Origin: Bauldia sp.
GTDB lineage: Bacteria; Pseudomonadota; Alphaproteobacteria; Rhizobiales; Kaistiaceae
DNA length: 64,000 bases
Assembly (NCBI GenBank): GCA_037200845.1
Contig: JBBCGQ010000001.1
Coordinates: 1,488,001-1,552,000 of the forward strand
Direction: 5' to 3'
Below are positions 33,229 through 43,023 of the stretch, piece by piece (position 1 is the stretch's first letter; each line of letters opens with the position of its first letter). The position numbers were made by a program, and so were the translations under genes. The notes below the pieces were generated by a model. That model ran no database searches. It was not told the DNA's origin and was given only the letters and a program-made list of their open reading frames with translations.

Positions 33229-34617
33229 ATGGCCTCGCGTTGGACCCCCGATAGCTGGCGGCAGAAGCCGATCGAGCAGGCGCCGAAATATCCGGACGCC
33301 GCCAAACTTGCCGCCGTCGAGGCGACGTTGGCCGGCTTCCCGCCGCTGGTCTTTGCCGGCGAGGCGCGCAAGCTGAAGAAGGCGCTGGCGAGCGTCGCGG
33401 CCGGCGAGTCGTTCCTGCTCCAGGGCGGCGATTGCGCCGAGAGCTTCGCCGAGCACTCCGCCGACAACATCCGCGACTTCTTCCGCGTCTTCCTGCAGAT
33501 GGCGGTGGTGATGACCTTCGCCGGCGCCTTGCCGGTGGTGAAGGTCGGCCGCGTCGCCGGCCAGTTCGCCAAGCCACGCTCTTCCGACATGGAGGCGCAG
33601 AACGGCGTCGAGCTACCGTCCTATCGCGGCGACATTGTCAACGACATCGCCTTCACGCCGGAAGCCCGTATTCCCGATCCCGAGCGCCAGCTCCAGGCCT
33701 ATCGTCAGTCGGCGGCGACGCTGAACCTCATCCGCGCCTTCGCCACCGGCGGCTACGCCAACCTCGAGAACGCGCACCGCTGGATGCTGGGCTTCGTCAA
33801 GGACAGCCCGCAGGCCGGCCGCTACGAGGAACTCGCCAACCGCATCACCGAGGCGCTCGACTTCATGCGCGCCTGCGGCATCGATCCGGAGTCGCACCCG
33901 GAAATGCGGACGACCGATTTCTACACCAGCCACGAGGCGCTGCTGCTGGGCTTCGAACAGGCCATGACGCGCATCGATTCGACCACCGGCGACTGGTACG
34001 CGACCTCGGGCCACATGGTCTGGATCGGCGACCGCACGCGCCAGATCGACCACGCCCATATCGAATACGCGCGCGGCATCAAGAATCCGATCGGCCTCAA
34101 GTGTGGTCCTTCGCTCTCCGGCGACGACCTGATCCGCCTGATCGATGTGCTGAACCCGGACGACGAGCCCGGCCGCCTGACGCTCATCTGCCGCTTCGGC
34201 TCCGACAAGGCCGCCGACGCGTTGCCCAAGCTGGTGCGCGCCGTGAAGCGCGAAGGGCGCAACATCGTCTGGTCGTGCGACCCGATGCACGGCAATACGA
34301 TCAAGGCCGCCAACAGCTACAAGACGCGGCCCTTCGACCGCATCATGGGCGAGATCCGCACCTTCTTCGCCGTCCACGCCGCCGAGAGCACGACGCCCGG
34401 CGGCATCCATCTCGAGATGACCGGCAAGGACGTGACCGAGTGCACCGGCGGCGCCCGCGCCATCACCGAGATGGACCTCTCCGACCGCTACCACACCTAC
34501 TGCGACCCGCGCCTCAACGCCGAGCAGGCGATCGAGGCTGCGTTCCTGGTCGCCGAGTTGCTCAAGCAGACCCGCATCGCGAACAGCGGCCGCAAGGCGC
34601 TCGTCGCCAACGCCTGA
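33229..34617 (+). CDS. aroG: 3-deoxy-7-phosphoheptulonate (DAHP) synthase, class II
   Basis: 462 residues of the plant/class II type: '[24 protein letters not shown]', '[17 protein letters not shown]', '[16 protein letters not shown]', '[11 protein letters not shown]' and '[19 protein letters not shown]'. The 'GGDCAE' cysteine and the late His/Glu/Asp residues bind the divalent metal. It condenses phosphoenolpyruvate with erythrose-4-phosphate, the first step of the shikimate pathway. It stands alone behind a repeat. The symbol aroG follows common usage for this class in Hyphomicrobiales; some annotations use aroF or aroH. Confidence 0.93.
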   Translation: MASRWTPDSWRQKPIEQAPKYPDAAKLAAVEATLAGFPPLVFAGEARKLKKALASVAAGESFLLQGGDCAESFAEHSADNIRDFFRVFLQMAVVMTFAGALPVVKVGRVAGQFAKPRSSDMEAQNGVELPSYRGDIVNDIAFTPEARIPDPERQLQAYRQSAATLNLIRAFATGGYANLENAHRWMLGFVKDSPQAGRYEELANRITEALDFMRACGIDPESHPEMRTTDFYTSHEALLLGFEQAMTRIDSTTGDWYATSGHMVWIGDRTRQIDHAHIEYARGIKNPIGLKCGPSLSGDDLIRLIDVLNPDDEPGRLTLICRFGSDKAADALPKLVRAVKREGRNIVWSCDPMHGNTIKAANSYKTRPFDRIMGEIRTFFAVHAAESTTPGGIHLEMTGKDVTECTGGARAITEMDLSDRYHTYCDPRLNAEQAIEAAFLVAELLKQTRIANSGRKALVANA

Positions 34618-34729
34618 GGCATGCTGAGACGGCGTAGGACGCGGATTGTTACCAACGTTTAATCCACGCAATGGTTGACTCGGCCGGAGTCCCGCCACAA
34701 TCAGAACCAAGTTTTCAGCCGCTTTTCGG

Positions 34730-34771
34730 GGGGAGAAGCCGACTGCCGATCGGCGGCAGGTGACTCTCCCC
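34730..34771 (+). promoter_or_regulatory. Stable stem in the 5' leader of the NEW3-domain gene
   Basis: GGGGAGA (34730-34736) pairs with TCTCCCC (34765-34771), and inside it CTGCCG pairs with CGGCAG. The structure ends 32 bases before the chosen ATG. It may affect leader stability or translation. I do not recognise it as a known riboswitch. Confidence 0.35.
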
Positions 34772-34803
34772 TCGCGATGGACTTGTCCCAAGGGGAAATG
34801 ACC

Positions 34804-36030
34804 ATGCTTCGTGCACGCACGCTTCTCGTCGCCGCCGCTCTCGCGGCGCTGGCCTTCGCGCCCGGCGCGTTTGCGCAGTCGGTGGATACGACCACGACCA
34901 CCGCACCGGCCGCCGCGCCGCTGCCGCCCGCCTCCGGTCCCGCGCTGCAGGGCCTGTGGCTCACGACGTCGTTCCCGCTCCGCGTCGTTCGCGTCGGCGA
35001 TCCCCTCAACCTCGATCTCACGCTCCAGAACCGCGGCCTGCCGCCGACCCGCGTCGAACTCTCCGTCGCCAACCTGCCGGCCGGCTGGGGCCGCGAGATC
35101 GACGGCGGCGGCAGCGTCATCGGCGCCGCGATGGTCAGCCCGGATTCCACTCAGCCCCTGACGCTGAAGCTGGTGCCGTCCGCCGACACCAAGACGAACA
35201 CGCCATACGACCTGCAGGTCATCGGCAAGACCGACACCGGCACGCTGACCTTGCCGATCCAGGTCGTGTTCCTCGAAGCCAAGCCCGACGCCGTGACGGT
35301 CGTCCCGAAACTGCCGGCGCTCCGCGGTACGCCGACCTCGGCCTTCGACTTCGACGTCGATGTGAAGAATGATTCCGCTGCCGACCAGACCTTCAACCTC
35401 GTCGCCGATGGCCCCGCGGGCTTCCAGGTCACCTTCGCCGAGCAGTACGGCACCCAGCAGCTCACCAGCATTCCGATCAAGGCCGGCGAGACCAAGAGCC
35501 TGAAGGTCAGCGTCAAGCTGCCTCAGGATATCGCCGCCGGGCAGTATCAGGTGGCCGTGCAGGCCGCGAGCCCGAAGGCGCAGGCCGCCACGCCGCTCGT
35601 CCTCGACGTCACCGGCCAGCCGACCTTCGACCTCAACGCGCCGGAAGGGCGCCTGTCCGGCAACGCCACCGCCGGCAAGGAGAGCACCTTCAAGCTGACG
35701 CTGCACAACTCCGGCACGGCGCCCGCCGCCGACGTCAAGTTCAACGCCACCGCGCCGACCGGCTGGAAGGTCGAGTTCGAGCCGAAGGAGCTGGCGACCA
35801 TCGACGCCGGCCAGGACGTCGATCTGTCGATCAACATGACGCCGCCGGACAACGCCATCGCCGGCGACTACATGGTCGCCATCTCGGCCTCGGGCGGCGG
35901 CGCCTACCAGTCGACCAGCTACCGCGTCACCGTGCTGACCTCGACGCTCTGGGGCGTCGCCGGCCTCGGCATCATCGGTGCGGCGGTCATCGTGCTCGCC
36001 GCCGCGGTCACCCGGTACGGCCGTCGATGA
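34804..36030 (+). CDS. Secreted/anchored NEW3-domain protein paired with an ABC exporter
   Basis: 408 residues: a signal peptide ([22 protein letters not shown]), a long beta-rich region with repeated NEW3 (alpha-galactosidase-associated, Ig-like) patterns such as '[27 protein letters not shown]' and '[26 protein letters not shown]', and one C-terminal membrane helix ([21 protein letters not shown]) with a short basic tail. It is thus anchored in the inner membrane with Ig-like domains outside. The ATG at 34804 has AAGGGG at good spacing. It overlaps the ATPase gene by ATGA, so the three genes form one system whose substrate is unknown. Confidence 0.88.
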   Translation: MLRARTLLVAAALAALAFAPGAFAQSVDTTTTTAPAAAPLPPASGPALQGLWLTTSFPLRVVRVGDPLNLDLTLQNRGLPPTRVELSVANLPAGWGREIDGGGSVIGAAMVSPDSTQPLTLKLVPSADTKTNTPYDLQVIGKTDTGTLTLPIQVVFLEAKPDAVTVVPKLPALRGTPTSAFDFDVDVKNDSAADQTFNLVADGPAGFQVTFAEQYGTQQLTSIPIKAGETKSLKVSVKLPQDIAAGQYQVAVQAASPKAQAATPLVLDVTGQPTFDLNAPEGRLSGNATAGKESTFKLTLHNSGTAPAADVKFNATAPTGWKVEFEPKELATIDAGQDVDLSINMTPPDNAIAGDYMVAISASGGGAYQSTSYRVTVLTSTLWGVAGLGIIGAAVIVLAAAVTRYGRR

Positions 36031-36980
36031 GCGCCGTCGTCATCGAGACGGCGGGGCTGACCAAGCGCTACGGCAAGTCGGTCGCCGTCGATGGCATCGA
36101 CCTCCAGGTCGAGGCCGGCGAGGTGTTCGGCCTGCTCGGGCCGAACGGCTCGGGCAAGACGACGACCATCCTGATGCTGCTCGGCCTGACCGAACCGTCG
36201 GGCGGCACCGTCAAGGTCGTCGGCTTCGATCCGCTGCGCAATCCGCTCGAGGTCAAGCGCCGCGTCGGTTACCTGCCGGACTCGGTCGGCTTCTACGACA
36301 ACCTGTCGGCGCGCGAGAATCTCGCCTATTCGGCCCGCCTCGCGGGCATCGAGTCGGGCGAGGCGAAGAAGCGCATCGAGGCGGGGCTCGCCCGCGTCGG
36401 CCTTGCCGACGTCGCCAACCGCCGCACCAACACCTACTCGCACGGCATGCGCCAGCGCCTCGGCCTCGCCGAGGTGCTGCTCAAGGAGCCGCAGATCGCG
36501 ATCCTCGACGAGCCGACCAACGGCCTCGACCCGCAGGCGACGCAGGAGCTGCTGACGCTGATCGGCGAGTTGCGCCGCGACGGCATCACCATCCTGCTCT
36601 CCTCGCATCTTCTCGGCCTCGTCGAGACGATCTGCGATCGCGTCGCGTTGTTTCGCAAAGGCAAGATCGGCCTCATCGGCAAGGTCGGCGACCTCGCCCG
36701 CCAGGTGCTCGGCGGCGACTTCATCGTCGAGGTCGAAGCCGAGGGCATCGACCTCCGCCAGACGCTCGCCGGCGTCGAGGGCATCGGCGGCGTTACCGCG
36801 ATGACCGGCGCCGTCTCGCGCGTCGACGCCGACCGCGACCTGCGGCCGGAGATCGCGCGCCGCGTCATCGGTGCCGGCGGCCAGCTCCGCAACATGGCGC
36901 TCCGCCGCGCCGGGCTGGACGAGGTCTACGTGCGCTATTTCGAGCAGGCGGCGAGTGAGGGAGTGGCCAATGCGGCGTGA
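36027..36980 (+). CDS. ABC exporter ATP-binding protein (NosF-like)
   Basis: 317 residues with Walker A '[14 protein letters not shown]', Q-loop region '[20 protein letters not shown]', signature '[13 protein letters not shown]', Walker B '[14 protein letters not shown]' and the H-loop 'LLSSHLL'. The C-terminal extension of about 80 residues is typical of the ABC-2 exporter group related to NosF. It powers the permease encoded next, with which it overlaps by 11 bp. No nos genes adjoin it, so copper or nitrous-oxide functions should not be assumed. Confidence 0.92.
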   Translation: MSAVVIETAGLTKRYGKSVAVDGIDLQVEAGEVFGLLGPNGSGKTTTILMLLGLTEPSGGTVKVVGFDPLRNPLEVKRRVGYLPDSVGFYDNLSARENLAYSARLAGIESGEAKKRIEAGLARVGLADVANRRTNTYSHGMRQRLGLAEVLLKEPQIAILDEPTNGLDPQATQELLTLIGELRRDGITILLSSHLLGLVETICDRVALFRKGKIGLIGKVGDLARQVLGGDFIVEVEAEGIDLRQTLAGVEGIGGVTAMTGAVSRVDADRDLRPEIARRVIGAGGQLRNMALRRAGLDEVYVRYFEQAASEGVANAA

Positions 36981-37923
36981 AGGCTCGCCCTTTACCGGGC
37001 TCGCGACGGTCGCCCTCAAGGAGGCCGCCGATCACCTGACCAGCATCCGCATGCATCTCGTCATGCTGCTCGTGCTGCTCACCGCCGGCGGCGCCATCTA
37101 CGGCGCCATCGGCCAGATCAAGAATACGACGGCGCAGGATCAGTTCCTGTTCCTCCGCCTGTTCACCACGGCGCAGGACCCGCTGCCCTCGTTCGTCGCC
37201 TTCCTCGGCTTCCTGCTGCCGCTGGTCGCCATCGCGCTCGCCTTCGACGCGATCAACGGCGAATATAGCCGCCGCACCATGAGCCGCATCCTGGCACAGC
37301 CGATCTATCGCGACGCGGTGCTCACCGGAAAGTTCCTCGGCGGCATCATCGTGCTGGCCATCTGCCTGATCACGCTGTGGCTGCTGATGACCGGCCTCGG
37401 CATCCTCTTCCTCGGCCTGCCGCCGAGCGGCGAGGAAGTACTGCGCGGCCTGAGCTTCCTGTTCGTGTCGCTGGTCTACTCGGGCGTCTGGCTGGCGGTG
37501 GCGCTGCTTTTCTCGACGCTGTTCCGTTCCCCGGCGACATCGGCGCTGGCCGCGCTGACGCTGTGGCTGCTGTTCTCGATCTTCTGGTCGATGATCACGC
37601 CGCTCGTCGCCAACGCCTTCGCGCCGGTGAACCTGCTCGATCAGGCCTCGCAGATCGCCAACCTGACGCTTGACGGCAACGTCTCGCGCCTGTCGCCGAA
37701 TACCCTTTACGGTGAGATGACGCTCGGCCTGCTCAACCCGAACACGCGCACCTTCGGTGTCATCTTCCTAAGCCAGTTGAAGGGCGCGGTGCTGGGTTCG
37801 CCGCTGCCGTTCTCGCAAAGCGCGCTGCTCATCTGGCCGCAACTTGCCGGATTGGTCGCGACGATGCTGGTGGTGTTCACCATCGCCTACGTCACTTTCC
37901 AGCGACAGGAGATACGCGCCTAG
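36970..37923 (+). CDS. ABC-2 type exporter permease
   Basis: 317 residues from ATG 36970, about six membrane helices, with '[36 protein letters not shown]', a cytoplasmic segment seen in NosY-type ABC-2 permeases ('D...EYE.GT...lL..P..R......K.l'). It forms the membrane part of the three-gene system begun by the NEW3 protein. The upstream extension of this frame lies within the ATPase gene and is rejected. Confidence 0.9.
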   Translation: MRREGSPFTGLATVALKEAADHLTSIRMHLVMLLVLLTAGGAIYGAIGQIKNTTAQDQFLFLRLFTTAQDPLPSFVAFLGFLLPLVAIALAFDAINGEYSRRTMSRILAQPIYRDAVLTGKFLGGIIVLAICLITLWLLMTGLGILFLGLPPSGEEVLRGLSFLFVSLVYSGVWLAVALLFSTLFRSPATSALAALTLWLLFSIFWSMITPLVANAFAPVNLLDQASQIANLTLDGNVSRLSPNTLYGEMTLGLLNPNTRTFGVIFLSQLKGAVLGSPLPFSQSALLIWPQLAGLVATMLVVFTIAYVTFQRQEIRA

Positions 37924-37992
37924 CCGCGGCGACGGTGCCTCTTCCGGCATCTGTCCCATGGTCGTAGCATCCCGAAAAACAGGGAGACGACC

Positions 37993-38670
37993 ATGGGCAC
38001 GATGATCAAGCTGAAGGCGTCCGACGGCTTTACGCTGGGCGCGTACGAGGCGAAGCCGGCGGGGAAGGCGAGGGGCGGCCTCGTCGTCATCCAGGAAATC
38101 TTCGGCGTCAACGCGCACATCCAGCACGTCTGCGACGGCTACGCCGCCGACGGCTACCGCGTGCTCTCGCCGGCGATCTTCGACCGTGCCGAGCGCGATG
38201 CGCAGCTCAGCTACGACAAGCCCGACATCGACAAGGGCGTCGCGCTCCGCGCCAAAATTCCGCTGGAAGAAACGATCCTCGACATCGCCGCCGCAGTCGA
38301 TGCGCTGAAGGGCGAGGGCAAGGTCGCGATCGTCGGCTACTGCTACGGCGGCTCGCTCGCCTGGATCGGCGGCGCCCGCGTACCGGGCCTCTCCGCCGCG
38401 ATCGGGTATTACGGCGGCATGGTGTCGAAGCACCTCGACGAGCGGCCGCCGTGCCCGGTGATGCTGCACTACGGCGAGAAGGACCAGGGCATCCCGCTAT
38501 CCGACGTCGAGAAGATTCGCGCGGCGACCGATCCGAAGAAGGTGCAGGTCTTCACCTACCCGGCCGCCGGCCACGCCTTCAACCGCGAAGGCAACCACGC
38601 CTACGAGGCCGCCAGCGCCAGGCTCGCCCGCGCGCGGACGCTGGAGCTATTGGCCGAGGCCGTTGGCTGA
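37993..38670 (+). CDS. Dienelactone hydrolase family protein
   Basis: 225 residues of alpha/beta hydrolase. The nucleophile elbow is 'GYCYGGSLAW' with Cys as in dienelactone hydrolase, and the catalytic His lies in 'YPAAGHAFNREGNHAYE'; 'VIQEIFGVNAHI' is the conserved oxyanion region. It hydrolyses dienelactones or other small esters in the cytosol. No aromatic-degradation genes are nearby, so the physiological substrate is open. An AGGGAGACG ribosome site precedes the ATG. Confidence 0.92.
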   Translation: MGTMIKLKASDGFTLGAYEAKPAGKARGGLVVIQEIFGVNAHIQHVCDGYAADGYRVLSPAIFDRAERDAQLSYDKPDIDKGVALRAKIPLEETILDIAAAVDALKGEGKVAIVGYCYGGSLAWIGGARVPGLSAAIGYYGGMVSKHLDERPPCPVMLHYGEKDQGIPLSDVEKIRAATDPKKVQVFTYPAAGHAFNREGNHAYEAASARLARARTLELLAEAVG

Positions 38671-38706
38671 TTTGCCCGGCCACGCGCCGCGCGCTACACC
38701 GCGCGC

Positions 38707-40374
38707 ATGGCACTGACCGACACCATCAAGATCGCCGTCGCCCAGCTCGATTCGACCGTCGGCGACATCGACGGCAACCTCAGGAAGGCCCGCGCCGCGC
38801 GCGCCGAGGCCGCTGCCGCCGGCGCCGATCTGCTCGTGCTGTCCGAGCTGTTCATCGCCGGCTACCCGCCCGAGGATCTGGTGCTGAAGCCGGCGTTCCA
38901 GGATGCCTGCAAGCGCGCGGTCGAGACGCTGGCGCTCGATACCGCCGATGGCGGCCCCGGCATCGTCGTCGGCTCTCCGTGGCCGCAGGACGGCAAGGTC
39001 TACAACGCGGTGGCGCTGCTCGACGGCGGCAAGATCGAAGGCATCCGCTTCAAGGTCGAGCTGCCCAACTACGGCGTCTTCGACGAGCTCCGGGTCTTTG
39101 CCGTTGGACCGCTCCCCGGTCCGGTCGGCTTCCGCGGCCTGCGCCTCGGCCTGCCGATCTGCGAGGACATCTGGTTCGAGCAAGTACCGGAATGCTTGGC
39201 TGAAACCGGCGCCGAGATACTGATCAGCCCGAACGGCTCGCCCTACTGGCAGGGTAAGGAGGACGTCCGTCATCAGGTGGCGCTCGCCCGCATCGTCGAG
39301 ACCGGGCTGCCGCTGATCTACGTCAACCAGTGCGGCGGCCAGGACGAGCTGGTCTTCGATGGCGGCTCCTTCGGCTTCCACGGCGACCGCACGCTGGCCT
39401 TCCAGATGCCGCAGCTCGAGGCCGGCATCGCGGTCACCACGTGGCAGAAAACCGGTGGCAAATGGCGCTGCACCGACGGGCCGAAAGCGCCGGTTCCCGA
39501 CATCGACGAAGCCAACTGGCGCGCCTGCGTCATGGGCCTGCGCGACTACGTCAACAAGAACGGCTTCCCCGGCGTCGTCCTCGGCCTCTCAGGCGGCATC
39601 GACTCCGCGGTGGTTGCCGCAATGGCCGTCGATGCGCTCGGCAAGGATCGCGTCCACTGCGTGATGCTGCCCTATCGCTACACCTCGAACGAGAGTCTCA
39701 GCGACGCCCAGACGATCGCCGAGACGCTCGGCGTCCGCTACGACATCGTGCCGATCGAGTCCCCGGTGGAAGGCTTCACCAAGGCGCTCGGCCCGATCTT
39801 CGCCGGCACGAAGGCCGACATCACGGAAGAGAATCTCCAGTCGCGCGCCCGCGGCACCATCCTGATGGCGATCTCCAATAAGATGGGCTCGATGGTCGTC
39901 ACCACCGGCAACAAGTCCGAGATGTCGGTCGGCTACGCCACGCTCTACGGCGACATGAACGGCGGCTTCAATCCGGTGAAGGACCTGTACAAGACCGAGG
40001 TCTACGACCTCGCCCGCTGGCGCAATATGCATCAGCCGAAGGATGCGCTAGGGCCGGCCGGCCGCATCATTCCGGAGAACGTCATCACCCGCCCCCCGAC
40101 GGCGGAACTCCGCCCCAACCAGACCGACCAGGACTCGCTGCCGCCCTATGAGGTGCTCGACGATATCCTGGAGTGCCTGGTCGAAGGCGAAATGCGCATC
40201 GCCGAGGTCGTTACCCGCGGCCACGACGAAGCGACGGTGCGCAAGGTCGAGCGGCTGCTCTACCTCGCCGAATACAAGCGCCGCCAGGCCGCGCCCGGAG
40301 TGAAGATCACGCGCCGAAACTTCGGCCGCGACCGGCGCTACCCGATCACGAACAAGTTCCGCGATCGCGGCTAG
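38707..40374 (+). CDS. nadE: Glutamine-dependent NAD+ synthase
   Basis: 555 residues with two domains. The N-terminal nitrilase-like glutaminase (about 1-260) has Glu in 'VLSELFIAGYPPEDL', Lys in 'FKVELPNYGVFDE' and Cys in 'LPICEDIWFE'. The C-terminal synthetase has the P-loop 'GLSGGIDSAVVAAMAVDAL' and 'TGNKSEMSVGYATLYGDMNGG'. It amidates nicotinate adenine dinucleotide to NAD+ using ATP and glutamine. It converges on, and overlaps by 4 bp, the brnA gene. Confidence 0.96.
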   Translation: MALTDTIKIAVAQLDSTVGDIDGNLRKARAARAEAAAAGADLLVLSELFIAGYPPEDLVLKPAFQDACKRAVETLALDTADGGPGIVVGSPWPQDGKVYNAVALLDGGKIEGIRFKVELPNYGVFDELRVFAVGPLPGPVGFRGLRLGLPICEDIWFEQVPECLAETGAEILISPNGSPYWQGKEDVRHQVALARIVETGLPLIYVNQCGGQDELVFDGGSFGFHGDRTLAFQMPQLEAGIAVTTWQKTGGKWRCTDGPKAPVPDIDEANWRACVMGLRDYVNKNGFPGVVLGLSGGIDSAVVAAMAVDALGKDRVHCVMLPYRYTSNESLSDAQTIAETLGVRYDIVPIESPVEGFTKALGPIFAGTKADITEENLQSRARGTILMAISNKMGSMVVTTGNKSEMSVGYATLYGDMNGGFNPVKDLYKTEVYDLARWRNMHQPKDALGPAGRIIPENVITRPPTAELRPNQTDQDSLPPYEVLDDILECLVEGEMRIAEVVTRGHDEATVRKVERLLYLAEYKRRQAAPGVKITRRNFGRDRRYPITNKFRDRG

Positions 40375-40655
40375 CCGGCCTTGCGCTTCGAACTCGCCGA
40401 CAGGCCGAGCTCGATCATCTCGCGTGTATAGCGCTGGTAGGGAATGCCCTGTTTTTTCGCGCGCTCCTTCAGCGTCTTCACCAGCGTCTCCGGCAGGCGC
40501 ATATTCACCCGCGCCGACTTAGGCTGGAACTCGAAGCGGACGACTTCGCCGCGCAGGTCGTATTCCGACAAGTCCGCAGTCGCCACGAATTCCTCGGCTT
40601 CGTCATCACTCTTGAAGCTAGGAATCTGCTTCAATATCCGGGTTCGCTTCTTCAT
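40371..40655 (-). CDS. brnA: BrnA-family antitoxin
   Basis: 94 residues. The C-terminal half 'ARVNMRLPETLVKTLKERAKKQGIPYQRYTREMIELGL' is a ribbon-helix-helix DNA-binding motif of the BrnA/CopG type; the N-terminal part would bind the toxin. It lies directly downstream of brnT and overlaps its 3' end by 38 bp, the standard brnTA order. It should neutralise BrnT and repress the operon from the palindrome at 40940-40955. Confidence 0.9.
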   Translation of the reverse strand: MKKRTRILKQIPSFKSDDEAEEFVATADLSEYDLRGEVVRFEFQPKSARVNMRLPETLVKTLKERAKKQGIPYQRYTREMIELGLSASSKRKAG

Positions 40656-40932
40656 AGTTTGAGGCCTCTTTGCGATGCATGTACCTTGCGCTGATCGGGC
40701 GGACGTAAGTTTCGCCCAGCCGCTTTCGCAATGTGAAGACAACGAAGACGTGGCGGCCGCTGTACGCCCGGCCGATGATGCGCTTTCGCTGCTCCGCCAG
40801 CGAATGAGCCAGATCGGGAATGATGACTGTGGGTGCTTCGAACACGCTCTCGATCTCGTCAATCGAGACGCCGTGTTTCGTGCACTTGTCACGATTGCCG
40901 TCATCCCAGTCGAAGCCGGCGAAAGCTTCCAT
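40618..40932 (-). CDS. brnT: BrnT-family ribonuclease toxin
   Basis: 104 residues with the BrnT pattern 'FDWDDGNRDKCTKHGVSIDEIESVF' followed by 'RIIGRAYSGRHVFVVFTLR' and 'YVRPISARYMHRKE'. BrnT is a RelE-fold RNase that halts growth when freed from BrnA. I choose the ATG at 40932 rather than the frame start at 40959, because a palindromic operator occupies 40940-40955 and homologues start just before FxWD. The pair is transcribed leftward, divergent from the helicase gene. Confidence 0.88.
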   Translation of the reverse strand: MEAFAGFDWDDGNRDKCTKHGVSIDEIESVFEAPTVIIPDLAHSLAEQRKRIIGRAYSGRHVFVVFTLRKRLGETYVRPISARYMHRKEASNYEEANPDIEADS

Positions 40933-40939
40933 TCGCGCA

Positions 40940-40955
40940 ATGTACATTTGTACAT
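40940..40955. promoter_or_regulatory. Palindromic operator upstream of brnT
   Basis: ATGTACA and TGTACAT flank two T; the arms are perfect inverted copies. The palindrome is 8 bp before the chosen brnT start and 22 bp before the divergent helicase ATG. It is the natural site for BrnA autoregulation and might also affect the helicase gene. Confidence 0.65.
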
Positions 40956-40976
40956 ACAAACGTCAACCTTGATCTG

Positions 40977-42071
40977 ATGCAGTGGTCGCCGCAACAGGAC
41001 GCCGCGCTGAAGGCCGTGGCGGAGTGGCTGAAGGCCGGCGAGCCGCAGGTGTTCCGCCTGTTCGGCTATGCCGGCACCGGCAAGACGACGCTGGCGCGGC
41101 ACATCGCCGAGAGCGCCGACGGCGGCGTCGCCTATGCCGCCTACACCGGCAAGGCGGCGCACGTGATGCGCAACAAGGGCTGCGTCGGCGCCTCCACCAT
41201 CCACAGCCTGATCTATCGCTCGCGCGGCGAGGACGAGAACGGGCCGACGTTCGCGCTGAATAACGACAGCGAAGCCGGCAAGGTCGGGCTGATCATCATC
41301 GACGAATGCTCCATGGTCGACGAGCCGCTCGCCGTCGATCTGCTGTCGTTCGGCCGGCCGGTGCTGGTGCTGGGCGACCCGGCGCAACTCCCGCCGGTCG
41401 CCGGCGGCGGCTACTTCACCTCCGCCGAGCCGGATGTGATGCTGACCGAGGTGCATCGCCAGGCGGCCGAGAATCCGATCATCCGCATGTCGATGGTGAT
41501 CCGCGAGGGCGGCAAGCTGGAGGAGGGATCCTACGGCGGCAGCCGCGTCGTCGGCCGCGACGACATCGAGCAGGAGGATGTGCTGGCGGCCGATCAGGTG
41601 CTGGTCGGGAGGAACAACACCCGCCGCGCCTACAACGGCCGCATCCGCGCGCTGATGGAGAAGACCGGCCCCGTGCCGGTCGCCGGCGACGTCCTCGTGT
41701 GCCTGCGCAACAACCGGAAGCGCGGCCTGCTCAACGGCAGTCTGTGGGCGGTCGACAAGGTGCGCAAGCCGCGCAAGGGCCTGCTGCGCTACACGCTCAC
41801 GCCGGAGGAAGAGGAGTCCGGCAAGGACAAGGCGGTGGTGTCTATCAACCCGGCCTTCTTCGACGGCACCGCGGACGCGCTGCCGTTTGCCGAGCGCCGC
41901 CGCTCCGACGAGTTCGATTTCGGCTACGTCCTGACGGTCCACAAGGCGCAGGGCTCGCAGTGGGACGACATCGTGCTGTTCGATGAAAGCTTCGCCTTCC
42001 GGGAGCACCGGGCGCGGTGGCTCTACACCGGCATCACGCGGGCGGCGTCACGGATAACGGTAGTGCGGTGA
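40977..42071 (+). CDS. RecD-like superfamily 1 DNA helicase / exodeoxyribonuclease V alpha-type ATPase
   Basis: 364 residues with Walker A 'LFGYAGTGKTTLARH', Walker B 'VGLIIIDECSMVDE', motif III 'LVLGDPAQLPPV', 'TEVHRQA' and the C-terminal 'GYVLTVHKAQGSQWDDIVLF' and 'WLYTGITRA'. This is a compact, phage-Dda-like member without the N-terminal RecD extension. It unwinds DNA 5' to 3', and its role in repair or phage-related processes is not known. The ATG at 40977 begins the conserved 'WSPQQ' segment. Confidence 0.9.
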   Translation: MQWSPQQDAALKAVAEWLKAGEPQVFRLFGYAGTGKTTLARHIAESADGGVAYAAYTGKAAHVMRNKGCVGASTIHSLIYRSRGEDENGPTFALNNDSEAGKVGLIIIDECSMVDEPLAVDLLSFGRPVLVLGDPAQLPPVAGGGYFTSAEPDVMLTEVHRQAAENPIIRMSMVIREGGKLEEGSYGGSRVVGRDDIEQEDVLAADQVLVGRNNTRRAYNGRIRALMEKTGPVPVAGDVLVCLRNNRKRGLLNGSLWAVDKVRKPRKGLLRYTLTPEEEESGKDKAVVSINPAFFDGTADALPFAERRRSDEFDFGYVLTVHKAQGSQWDDIVLFDESFAFREHRARWLYTGITRAASRITVVR

Positions 42072-42143
42072 TCGATCCTCCGCGCGTCTCCGAACCCAAG
42101 CGCCCCTCGCCCTCTTTCTCTAGGCTCGATTGCCTGCCAAGAG

Positions 42144-42275
42144 AGAGCCCTGTCCCACAAGGGGCGAGCGGACCAACGGGCAGCGCGGCATAGTCCCCTC
42201 TCCTCTTGTGGGAGAGGGCTTCGGCTCTTGTGAGCGGAGCGAACTAGAGGCGAAGGGTGAGGGGGCTGTCGCCTT
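42144..42275. repeat. Intergenic palindromic repeat related to the CCCTCCCC family
   Basis: GCCCTGTCCCACAAG near 42147 and CTTGTGGGAGAGGGC near 42205 are inverted copies with one mismatch, followed by the C-rich tail. The arrangement resembles the repeats at 33028 and 55045 but is shorter and more diverged. It occupies the 226-bp gap between the convergent helicase and L,D-transpeptidase genes. Confidence 0.45.
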
Positions 42276-42297
42276 CGCGGGGAAGGCGGATCGTGCG

Positions 42298-43023
42298 CTA
42301 AATCTTCGACGCCGGCAGCGGCTTGCCGAAAATCTCCGTGACGAGATTGGGCTCCGCCGGCCTCTCGCTCGGGTCCGGCAACACCACAACCTTCGTTCCG
42401 GTCGGCACGCGCTCGTAGAGATCGATGATGTCCTGGTTGAACAGGCGCACGCAGCCCGAGGAAGCCGCCGTGCCGATGCTCGACGGGTCGGTGGTGCCGT
42501 GCAGGCGATAGAGCGTGTCGACGTTGCCCTGCCAGAGATAGAGCGCGCGGGCGCCGAGCGGATTGCGCGGGCCGCCGTCCTGTCCGTCGGCGACCGGCTT
42601 CAGGCGCGGGTCGCGCGCGACCATCTCCTTCGGCGGAAACCACTTCGGCCAGTGCTGCTTGTCCTTGATCACGGCGGTGCCCGACCAGGCAAATCCGTCG
42701 CGGCCGACGCCGATGCCGTAGCGCATCGACTTGCCGCCGGCGAGGATGAGGTAGAGGAAACGGTGCGCCGGATCGACGACGATCGTGCCTTCCTCGTTCG
42801 GGATCGACTCGGGCGTGTCGACCACCTGGCGCAGATACTGCGGGTCGATCCGCTTGATGTTGATCGCGTTGACCTTGAAGCCGTCGTCGACCGTCGCGCC
42901 GTACATGACCTTCGGCGGGTCGAGCACCGGCAGCGGCGCGGTCGTGTCGGTGCACCCGGCGAGCGCCGAAAGCGCCGCACCGGCGGCGAGCGAAAGGAAA
43001 GCTGCCCGGATCGTCCCGTTCAT
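42298..43023 (-). CDS. L,D-transpeptidase (YkuD) lipoprotein
   Basis: 241 residues. The signal ends in a lipobox (LSALAGC, Cys 24), so the protein is lipid-anchored. The YkuD domain includes 'GTIVVDPAHRFLYLILAGGKSMRYGIGVGRDGF', 'YRLHGTTDPSSIGTAASSGCVRLFNQDIIDLYERV' with the catalytic Cys. The residue two before Gly-Cys, usually His in SHGC, is Ser here; the SSGC form is common in alphaproteobacterial members. It cross-links peptidoglycan or attaches proteins to it in the periplasm. Confidence 0.93.
   Translation of the reverse strand: MNGTIRAAFLSLAAGAALSALAGCTDTTAPLPVLDPPKVMYGATVDDGFKVNAINIKRIDPQYLRQVVDTPESIPNEEGTIVVDPAHRFLYLILAGGKSMRYGIGVGRDGFAWSGTAVIKDKQHWPKWFPPKEMVARDPRLKPVADGQDGGPRNPLGARALYLWQGNVDTLYRLHGTTDPSSIGTAASSGCVRLFNQDIIDLYERVPTGTKVVVLPDPSERPAEPNLVTEIFGKPLPASKI

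Noticed and set aside
33613-35706. 697-codon open frame antisense to DAHP synthase and the NEW3-domain gene
   Set aside because: It spans two unrelated real genes on the plus strand and an intergenic region, and no domain is recognisable; a shadow frame of high GC.
36027-37923. Assignment as nosFY of nitrous-oxide reductase
   Set aside because: Sequence similarity to NosF/NosY is generic for this ABC-2 group, and no nosZ, nosD, nosL or copper genes are present.
40371-42008. 545-codon minus-strand frame fusing the helicase antisense to BrnA
   Set aside because: Only its last 94 codons (brnA) look real, with their own start and the expected overlap with brnT; the rest is antisense to the helicase.
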